Of a stretch of DNA of 5,821 nt, positions 1 through 4,635 are shown piece by piece. Positions within the stretch are counted from its first letter, which is position 1. The number at the start of each line of letters is the position of its first letter. Made by a program: the position numbers and the translations under genes. The DNA comes from Pseudomonadota bacterium (lineage in GTDB: Bacteria; Pseudomonadota; Alphaproteobacteria; Rhizobiales; Methyloligellaceae), in assembly GCA_022567275.1 (NCBI GenBank), contig JADFHH010000128.1, forward strand, positions 1 to 5,821, in the 5' to 3' direction. Below the pieces are notes generated by a model, which searched no databases, had not been told where the DNA came from, and was given only the letters and a program-made list of their open reading frames with translations.

Positions 1-605
1 CCGCAAGCCATGAAAACCGCGACGTGATCCTCTGCGTGTTCGACCCAACCGCCGAGCGCTGCTTCATGCCGCTCACCGTCGGCGGCGGGGTGCGTGAGCT
101 GGAAGATGTGCGCAAACTGCTGAGCGCGGGCGCCGACAAGGTGTCGATCATGACGGCGGCGGTGAACAACCGCGATTTTGTGCGCCAGGCGAGCGAAAAG
201 TTCGGCGCGCAGTGCATCGTCGTCGCCATTGACGCGAAAAAAATTACAGGAGGTTGGGAAATTTTTACCCATGGGGGCCGCAAGCCCACGGGGCTTGACG
301 CGGTAGAATACGCCAAACAGGTCGTGGCGCTGGGCGCCGGCGAAATTTTGCTCACCTCGATGGATCGCGACGGGACAAGGGAGGGATTCGATCTCGATCT
401 TACGCGCCAAATCGCCGACGCGGTGGCCGTACCGGTGATTGCCAGCGGCGGCGTCGGCACGCTCGATCATCTGGTGGAAGGCGTGCGCCAGGGCCATGCC
501 AGCGCGGTGCTGGCCGCTTCGATCTTCCATTTCGGCGAATATTCGATTGCCGAGGCCAAGCGCCATATGGCCGCGGCCGGGGTGGCGGTGCGGCTGGACG
601 GGTGA
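1..605 (+). CDS. hisF: Imidazole glycerol phosphate synthase cyclase subunit HisF (5' end missing)
   Basis: HisF is the cyclase half of the cytoplasmic HisH-HisF synthase. It uses ammonia from HisH and PRFAR to make imidazole glycerol phosphate and AICAR in histidine synthesis. The reading frame is open from base 3, so about the first 53 residues, including the first catalytic Asp and the LDIT segment, lie outside the window; 200 residues are visible. Visible landmarks are ASHENRD (from base 3), the phosphate-binding PLTVGGGVR strand-loop, GADKVSI, VVAIDAK with the second catalytic Asp at bases 231-233, LLTSMDRDGT with its Asp at 363-365, the second phosphate loop IASGGVGT, and the C-terminal AASIFHF and VAVRLDG. 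These match the (beta/alpha)8-barrel family closely. The stop is TGA at 603-605. hisE follows after 58 bases. One short segment, ILCVFDPTAE, departs from the usual ILDVVRRTAE pattern although the flanks are conserved; it stays in frame. Confidence 0.97.
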   Translation, partial: ASHENRDVILCVFDPTAERCFMPLTVGGGVRELEDVRKLLSAGADKVSIMTAAVNNRDFVRQASEKFGAQCIVVAIDAKKITGGWEIFTHGGRKPTGLDAVEYAKQVVALGAGEILLTSMDRDGTREGFDLDLTRQIADAVAVPVIASGGVGTLDHLVEGVRQGHASAVLAASIFHFGEYSIAEAKRHMAAAGVAVRLDG

Positions 606-609
606 GTAA

Positions 610-650
610 ACTCTTGCCCGGCAACCACTTTCGCTTGATCTCTCAAGAGT
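610..650. repeat. Inverted repeat in the hisF-hisE gap
   Basis: A perfect 7-bp inverted repeat, ACTCTTG at 610-616 and CAAGAGT at 644-650, encloses a 27-base loop in the 58-base gap between hisF and hisE. In the transcript it would form a modest stem-loop just ahead of hisE. It would include the AAGAG at 645-649, the only purine-rich sequence upstream of the hisE ATG. No T-run follows, so it is not a terminator. A role in tuning hisE translation or protecting mRNA ends is inference; it could also be chance. Confidence 0.3.
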
Positions 651-663
651 GTATGACGCGCGG

Positions 664-990
664 ATGAGCGAAAATGTCCTGAAAGAACTTGCGCAAACGA
701 TCCGTGCGCGGCGCGGCGCGAGCGGCGATGCCTCCTATACCCGGCGGCTGCTCGACGGCGGGCCTGAGCGCTGCGCCAAGAAGCTCGGCGAGGAAGCAGC
801 CGAGACGGTGATTGCCGGGGTTTCCCAGGATAACGCCGCGCTGACGCGCGAGGCGGCCGATTTGCTGTATCATCTGCTTGTGCTGCTCGAAGTGCGCAAT
901 GTTCCCCTCGACGATGTGCTGGCCGAGCTTGAAACCCGCATGGGCCAATCGGGCCTGGCGGAAAAAGCCGCCCGGAGCAAGGATGGGTAA
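664..990 (+). CDS. hisE: Phosphoribosyl-ATP pyrophosphatase HisE
   Basis: HisE hydrolyses phosphoribosyl-ATP to phosphoribosyl-AMP and pyrophosphate, the second step of histidine synthesis, in the cytoplasm. The 108-residue product matches the usual length of stand-alone HisE in alphaproteobacteria, where HisI is a separate protein. It is an all-alpha MazG-like protein. Visible motifs are SYTRRLLDGG (residues 24-33), KKLGEEAAETVIA (39-51) with the Mg-binding acidic residues of the first helix, and REAADLLYHLLVLL (62-75) with the second acidic set. The ATG at 664 (MSENVLKEL) is chosen because family homology starts there; a GTG at 649 in the same frame would add MYDAR and is less likely. The Shine-Dalgarno sequence is weak (AAGAG, 14 bases upstream), so coupling to hisF may matter. 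The stop at 988-990 lies 9 bases before coaA, which points to co-transcription. Confidence 0.96.
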   Translation: MSENVLKELAQTIRARRGASGDASYTRRLLDGGPERCAKKLGEEAAETVIAGVSQDNAALTREAADLLYHLLVLLEVRNVPLDDVLAELETRMGQSGLAEKAARSKDG

Positions 991-999
991 GCTTCGCCC

Positions 1000-1953
1000 A
1001 TGAACCCAAAGCCCAAAGTTAGCGCATCGCCCTACCGCATTTTCTCGCGCGCCGAGTGGGCGGCGTTGCGCGCCGACACGCCGATGACGCTCAACCAGGA
1101 AGATGTCGAGCGGCTTTCGGGCCTGACCGAGCAAATGTCGCTTCAACAGGTGCGCGATGTTTATCTGCCCCTGTCGCGGCTGCTCAATTTTTATGTGGCG
1201 GCGGCCCAGACGCTGCATGCGGCGACCTCGGAATTTTTGCACGACAAGGACGGTAAAATGCCGTTCATTATCGGCCTTGGCGGGTCGGTCGCGGTGGGCA
1301 AGAGCACCACGGCACGCGTGCTGGAGGCGCTGCTGGCGCGCTGGCCGAACCACCCGCGCGTCGATCTCATCGGCACCGACGGCTTTCTGCTGGCCAACAA
1401 GTTACTCGAAGAACGCGGCCTGATGGAGCGAAAAGGGTTTCCCGAAAGCTACGATCTGCCGCGCCTGCTGAAATTTCTGCGCGATGTGAAAGCCGGCAAA
1501 CGCAAGGTGGCAGCGCCGGTCTATTCGCATTTTCACTATGACGTTCTGCCCGGACAAACAAACATCATCGACCGGCCGGATATTCTCATTGTCGACGGGC
1601 TCAATGTGTTGCAGCCCGCCCGGCTCCCCAGAGACGGCAAGGCCATCCCCTTCGTTTCCGATTATTTCGATTTCTCGATTTATCTCGACGCCGACGCGGC
1701 GCTTGCCGGGCGCTGGTATGTGGAGCGCTTCATGCGCTTGCGCCAGACCGCGTTTCGCGATCCGGCGGCCTATTTCCACCGCTATTCAAAGCTGTCCGAC
1801 GCGCAAGCGCGCAAAACCGCGCAACGCATCTGGGATGAGACGAATTTGAAGAATCTGCAACAAAATATCCTGCCCACGCGCCAGCGCGCCGATCTCATCC
1901 TGCACAAGATCAAGGGCCACGCCGTGGACCGGGTGGCGCTGCGGAAACTGTAG
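1000..1953 (+). CDS. coaA: Type I pantothenate kinase CoaA
   Basis: CoaA phosphorylates pantothenate with ATP to 4'-phosphopantothenate, the first committed and usually CoA-feedback-inhibited step of coenzyme A synthesis. The 317-residue protein is almost the same length as E. coli CoaA (316) and aligns nearly without gaps. The P-loop GSVAVGKST covers residues 95-103 with Lys101, followed by Arg106. Asp127 sits in TDGF, His177 in PVYSH, Tyr240 in RWYVERF, and Asn282 in the helix before LKNLQQNILPTR (283-294). All of these fall at the E. coli numbering of ATP, pantothenate or CoA-contacting residues. One small departure is Asp199 in IVDGLNVLQ where E. coli has Glu. The gene starts 9 bases after hisE; its upstream purine tract (AAGGA at 979-983) is far from the ATG, so translation may be coupled to hisE. 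Placement of coaA behind hisE is a known alphaproteobacterial arrangement. It ends 40 bases from a converging gene. Confidence 0.97.
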   Translation: MNPKPKVSASPYRIFSRAEWAALRADTPMTLNQEDVERLSGLTEQMSLQQVRDVYLPLSRLLNFYVAAAQTLHAATSEFLHDKDGKMPFIIGLGGSVAVGKSTTARVLEALLARWPNHPRVDLIGTDGFLLANKLLEERGLMERKGFPESYDLPRLLKFLRDVKAGKRKVAAPVYSHFHYDVLPGQTNIIDRPDILIVDGLNVLQPARLPRDGKAIPFVSDYFDFSIYLDADAALAGRWYVERFMRLRQTAFRDPAAYFHRYSKLSDAQARKTAQRIWDETNLKNLQQNILPTRQRADLILHKIKGHAVDRVALRKL

Positions 1954-1993
1954 CTCAGCGTTGAGCCGGGGTGACAAAATATAGCGAACCCCC

Positions 1994-3621
1994 TCAAACC
2001 CCCTTCGCCATCTCCCGCAGCTTGAATTTCTGAATTTTTCCCGTCGAGGTTTTCGGCAGCTCGGTGAAAACAACGTATTTCGGGCATTTGTAATGCGCCA
2101 GATGCTCGCGGCACCAGGCGACAAGGTCGTCTTCGGTGACTTCCACGCCGGGCGCCTTCTCGATAAAGGCGCACGGCGTCTCGCCCCATTTTTCATCCGG
2201 TTTGGCGACCACGGCGGCGACCGAAACACCCGGGTGCTTGCACAGCGCGTCCTCTACCTCGATGGACGAGATGTTCTCGCCGCCGGAGATGATGATGTCC
2301 TTGGAGCGGTCTTTTAGCTGGATATAACCATCGCCATGCAGCACCCCCAGATCGCCGGAATGGAACCAGCCGCCGGCGAAGGCCGCGTCCGTGGTGGCCT
2401 TGTTTTTCAGATAGCCCTTCATGACGATATTGCCGCGAAACATGACCTCGCCGAGCGTCTCGCCATCGTCCGCCACGCGCTCCATGGTCGCCGGGTCCAT
2501 CACCGTGAGGTCTTCGAGCGCGTGGTATCGCACCCCCTGGCGGATGCGCCTGGCCATGCGCGCCCGTGTTCCAGCCCGTCCCATTCGTCCTTCCATTCAT
2601 TCAGCACCGCCGGGCCGTAGGTTTCGGTGAGGCCGTAAAGATGGGTGAGATCGAACCCGGCCGCCAGCATTTTCACCAGCAGCGCCTCGGGCGGCGGCGC
2701 GGCGGCGTGGGAGATGTTTACCCGGTTCGGCAGTTTACCCTTTTCATCTTCGACCGCCTGCAGCAACACGCTCATGACGAAGGGCGAGCCGCTCAGATGC
2801 GTCACCTTGTGATCGGCGATGGCGTCATACATGGCCTTGGCCCGCACCCAGCGCAGGCACACATGCACCCCCGCATTCATCGCCAGCGACCAGGTAAAGC
2901 TCCAGCCGTTGCAGTGGAACATGGGCACGGTCCACAGATAGACCGGATGCCGGCCCATGCCGGTGGCGATGGTGTTGGCGTAGCACATCAGCGCCGCGCC
3001 GCGATGGTGATAGACCACGCCCTTGGGGTCGCCGGTGGTGCCAGAAGTATAGTTCAGCGATATCGAATCCCATTCATCGTCCGGCGGCGCCCACGGAAAT
3101 TTTGCGTCGCCGTCCCTGATGAAATCCTCATATTCGGCCTCGCCCAGAAACTCGCCGTCCTGCACGAATTCGGGATCGTCATAATCGATAACCACGGGGG
3201 AGACCTTGGCCTGGTGCAGCGCCGGTTTCATGGTGGCGGCGAATTCGCGGTCGGTAATCACCAGTTTTGCTTCCGCATGGTCGAGCTGGAAGGCGATGAT
3301 GGCGGCGTCGAGGCGGGTGTTCATGCAATGCAGCACCGCGCCGGTCATGGGCACGCCGTAATGCGCCTCCAGCATGGCCGGGGTGTTGGCCAGCATCACC
3401 GAGACCGTGTCGCCCTTGCCGATGCCCCGCGCAGCCAGAGCCGAGGCGAGACGGCGCGAACGGGCATAGAAATCGGCGTAGGTATATTGCGTGCCGCGGT
3501 GGATGATCGCGATGCTGTCGGGGAATACGCGCGCCGCGCGATCGAGGAAGGCGATCGGCGTCAGCGGCTGGTAGTTGGCCGGATTTTTGCCAAGATTCGT
3601 ATCATATGGGCTTTTGGCCAT
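1994..3621 (-). pseudogene. AMP-binding acyl-CoA ligase, split by a one-base frameshift
   Basis: Family members activate a carboxylic acid with ATP to an acyl-AMP and transfer it to CoA. The start is ATG at 3621 (MAKSPYDTN), preceded 5 bases away by a strong GGAGGT. The first frame carries YTSGTTGDPKG (residues 191-201), PMFHCNGW (233-240) and YGLTETYGP (329-337). It is conserved to NEWKDEWDGLEHG, then reads 20 unrelated residues to a stop at 2500-2502 (373 aa). The neighbouring frame resumes at ARMARRIRQGVRYHALE and holds the rest: HSGDLG (Asp424), KDRSKDIIISGGENIS, DEKWGETPCAF, and PKTSTGKIQK with the catalytic Lys529, to the stop at 1994-1996. Adding one base in the CCC at 2563-2565 restores a 542-residue protein, the usual family length. 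The sequence resembles the medium-chain/methylmercaptopropionyl-CoA (DmdB-like) ligase group; the substrate cannot be told. As read, the product lacks the C-terminal domain and should be inactive, unless this is a sequencing error. Confidence 0.9.
2563..2565 (-). other. Frameshift point in the acyl-CoA ligase gene
   Basis: On the minus strand the codons CAC GGG are read in the upstream frame, and the downstream conserved frame begins by re-using the last G (GCG, Ala). The junction is therefore a net -1 shift, most simply loss of one G from a GGGG run. From the W of EWDGL to the Q of RIRQGVRY, the repaired protein has 16 residues, the same spacing I recall in intact homologues. No X XXY YYZ slippery heptamer is present, so programmed frameshifting is not supported. 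The exact base could lie a few positions either side, within about 2545-2577. Confidence 0.75.
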
Positions 3622-3626
3622 GGCGC

Positions 3627-3632
3627 ACCTCC
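3627..3632 (-). promoter_or_regulatory. Ribosome binding site of the acyl-CoA ligase gene
   Basis: The plus-strand ACCTCC reads GGAGGT on the minus strand, a near-perfect Shine-Dalgarno sequence, with 5 bases before the ATG at 3621. It fixes the start at MAKSPYDTN rather than at the longer in-frame opening from 3729. The extra N-terminal 36 residues of that longer reading do not resemble the family. Confidence 0.85.
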
Positions 3633-3691
3633 ACTCATCGCGCCCGGACACTAGAGCATGATCCGCACATCTATCAATCCCGCGGGTAAAG

Positions 3692-3704
3692 GCAGTATAA
3701 CTGC
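3692..3704. promoter_or_regulatory. 13-bp palindrome, possible operator
   Basis: GCAGT at 3692-3696 and ACTGC at 3700-3704 form a perfect inverted repeat around ATA. It sits in the divergent gap and overlaps -10-like hexamers on both strands, the position expected for an operator controlling both flanking genes. No regulator gene is present in the window and I do not recognise the site. A repeat of this length could arise by chance. Confidence 0.35.
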
Positions 3705-3741
3705 GCTTGTCCTGCACAATTGAAGCCAAGGGGAGATTGCG

Positions 3742-4404
3742 ATGGCGGTCATTGTCATCACCGGCGCCAACAGGGGCATCGGGTTAGCGCTGGCGCAACA
3801 ATTGTCGCAGCGCGGGGACACGGTCATTGCCGCCTGCCGCAAGGGCGCGCCGGAACTCGATGCGACCGGCGCGCAAGTGATCGAGGGCGTGGACGTCACC
3901 AGCGATGACGCGGTCGCCGCGCTGGCGGAAACGCTTGACGGGCGGACAATCGATATTTTGATCAACAATGCCGGCGTGCTCACCCGCGAGGGGCTGGACG
4001 ATCTCGACTGGGACGCCATGCGCCGCCAGTTCGAGGTCAATACGCTGGGTCCGCTGCGGGTGACCCAAGCCCTGCTGCCATGTATGAAAGAGGGTGCGAA
4101 AGTCGCGATCGTCTCGAGCCGGGTCGGCTCGATTGCCGACAATAGCAGCGGCGGAAATTACGGATACCGCATTTCCAAAACCGCCGTAAACATGGCCGGC
4201 GTCTGCCTGGCGCATGATTTACGTGAACGCGGCATCGCTGTGGTGCTGCTGCATCCAGGCTATGTGCGCACCGCACTCACCGGCATGAATGGCGAGATTG
4301 AAACGGAAGAATCCGCGCGCGGCCTGATCGCCCGGATCGATGAAACGACGCTTGAGCGCAGCGGCACGTTCTGGCACGCCAATGGCGCTGAATTGCCCTG
4401 GTAG
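3742..4404 (+). CDS. Short-chain dehydrogenase/reductase (sniffer/C-factor-like carbonyl reductase)
   Basis: This is a classical Rossmann-fold NAD(P)H-dependent oxidoreductase, soluble and cytoplasmic, 220 residues long. The cofactor motif TGANRGIG covers residues 7-14. ILINNAG (73-78) is the structural motif after beta4, and Asn100 in FEVNTLGPL is the alpha4 Asn. Ser130 (SRVGS), Tyr142 and Lys146 (YRISK) complete the catalytic tetrad, and HPGYVRT (171-177) is the usual PG motif. The short length and the SRVGSIADNSSGGNYGYRISKTAVNM-type pattern resemble the sniffer/CsgA C-factor branch (carbonyl reductases). Substrate cannot be read from sequence. The ATG at 3742 has a good Shine-Dalgarno AAGGGGAG six bases upstream. 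It is transcribed away from the acyl-CoA ligase gene; a shared function is possible but unproven. Confidence 0.93.
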   Translation: MAVIVITGANRGIGLALAQQLSQRGDTVIAACRKGAPELDATGAQVIEGVDVTSDDAVAALAETLDGRTIDILINNAGVLTREGLDDLDWDAMRRQFEVNTLGPLRVTQALLPCMKEGAKVAIVSSRVGSIADNSSGGNYGYRISKTAVNMAGVCLAHDLRERGIAVVLLHPGYVRTALTGMNGEIETEESARGLIARIDETTLERSGTFWHANGAELPW

Positions 4405-4407
4405 AAA

Positions 4408-4488
4408 ACCGGCGCGCCCTGCGTCGCCGCGAAACCTGAGCGCCACCCGCCCGCTGCATCACCCAGGGCCCAGGGCGCGCGCGCCGGT
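4408..4488. repeat. GC-rich long inverted repeat downstream of the SDR gene
   Basis: ACCGGCGCGCCCTG at 4408-4421 pairs with CAGGGCGCGCGCGCCGGT at 4471-4488: 8 bp, a 4-base bulge (GCGC), then 6 bp. The 49-base loop is itself GC-rich. The left arm begins four bases after the SDR stop codon. On the plus strand no T-run follows, so it is not a standard intrinsic terminator for the SDR gene. On the minus strand the arm is followed by TTTT, but no minus-strand gene reads into it. It may be a Rho-context 3' mRNA structure or a relic of a repeated element. Confidence 0.5.
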
Positions 4489-4539
4489 GACGCAGAAAAC
4501 CCGTTATATTTCAGCACCTTGTGAGGCGTAATACTTATC

Positions 4540-4566
4540 TGTGAAATTGCCTTAATTTGCTTCACA
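4540..4566. promoter_or_regulatory. Inverted repeat TGTGAA...TTCACA in the AT-rich upstream region
   Basis: TGTGAA at 4540-4545 and TTCACA at 4561-4566 are inverted with 15 bases between them. A nested pair, AAATT and AATTT, lies inside. The half-sites resemble those of CRP/FNR proteins, but the spacing is far too wide for one such site (6 bases expected). It could be a hairpin or operator for the gene starting near 4636, or chance in AT-rich DNA. Confidence 0.2.
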
Positions 4567-4571
4567 TTTCC

Positions 4572-4601
4572 TTGTTAAGTGTCTCAAAATCGGACTATCT
4601 T
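4572..4601 (+). promoter_or_regulatory. Candidate promoter of the FecR-domain gene
   Basis: TTGTTA (4572-4577) and TATCTT (4596-4601) are separated by 18 bases, each matching the sigma70-type consensus at four of six positions. The region 4501-4610 is about 64% A+T against roughly 40% around it, as expected for a promoter. The -10-like hexamer lies inside the 16-bp palindrome, which would let a bound protein block it. The hexamers are weak; the promoter location is plausible because the only plus-strand start downstream is at about 4636. Confidence 0.25.
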
Positions 4602-4609
4602 AAGATAGT
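4594..4609. promoter_or_regulatory. Perfect 16-bp palindrome, candidate operator
   Basis: ACTATCTTAAGATAGT is exactly self-complementary with no spacer, and lies 26 bases before the proposed GTG start of the FecR-domain gene. It is set in an AT-rich block in an otherwise GC-rich sequence and overlaps a candidate -10 hexamer. A dyad of this size and position suggests a binding site for a dimeric regulator controlling that gene. I do not recognise the motif as any known operator, and it lacks the TTAA-N7-TTAA spacing of CtrA sites. Confidence 0.5.
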
Positions 4610-4635
4610 GCAATCGCTGGACGGGGGTGTCCACA

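Larger units (their letters stand above)
3622..3741. promoter_or_regulatory. Divergent promoter region between the ligase and SDR genes
   Basis: The 120 bases separate two divergent starts, so each gene must have its promoter here. TATAAC at 3696-3701 on the plus strand and TATACT at 3694-3699 on the minus strand are -10-like hexamers. Neither has a convincing -35 at normal spacing. Both overlap the 13-bp palindrome listed separately. A strong Shine-Dalgarno sequence lies at each end: GGAGGT for the ligase and AAGGGGAG (3728-3735) for the SDR. The promoter hexamers are weak calls; that the gap holds both promoters is a firm inference from gene orientation. Confidence 0.5.

Noticed and set aside
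983..1001. ATGGG/CCCAT inverted repeat across the hisE-coaA junction
   Set aside because: Only 5 bp with a 9-base loop, partly made by the stop and start contexts; probably chance.
1953..1992. Small hairpins between the converging coaA and ligase genes (GCTCA/TGAGC at 1953-1966 and GGGGT/ACCCC at 1968-1992)
   Set aside because: Stems are only 5 bp and no T-run follows on either strand, so an intrinsic terminator is not supported.
2550..2580. Programmed -1 ribosomal frameshifting in the ligase gene
   Set aside because: No slippery heptamer occurs at the junction, and this enzyme family is not known to use frameshifting; a one-base deletion or sequencing error is simpler.
2566..3654. A 362-codon open frame on the plus strand opposite the acyl-CoA ligase gene
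   Set aside because: It is the antisense shadow of a strongly conserved gene in GC-rich DNA. Its translation (rich in Gly, Arg, His, Val) has no recognisable domain.
4552..4603. TTAA motifs upstream of the FecR gene as a CtrA binding site
   Set aside because: The three TTAA copies are separated by 19 and 21 bases, not the 7 bases of the CtrA consensus.
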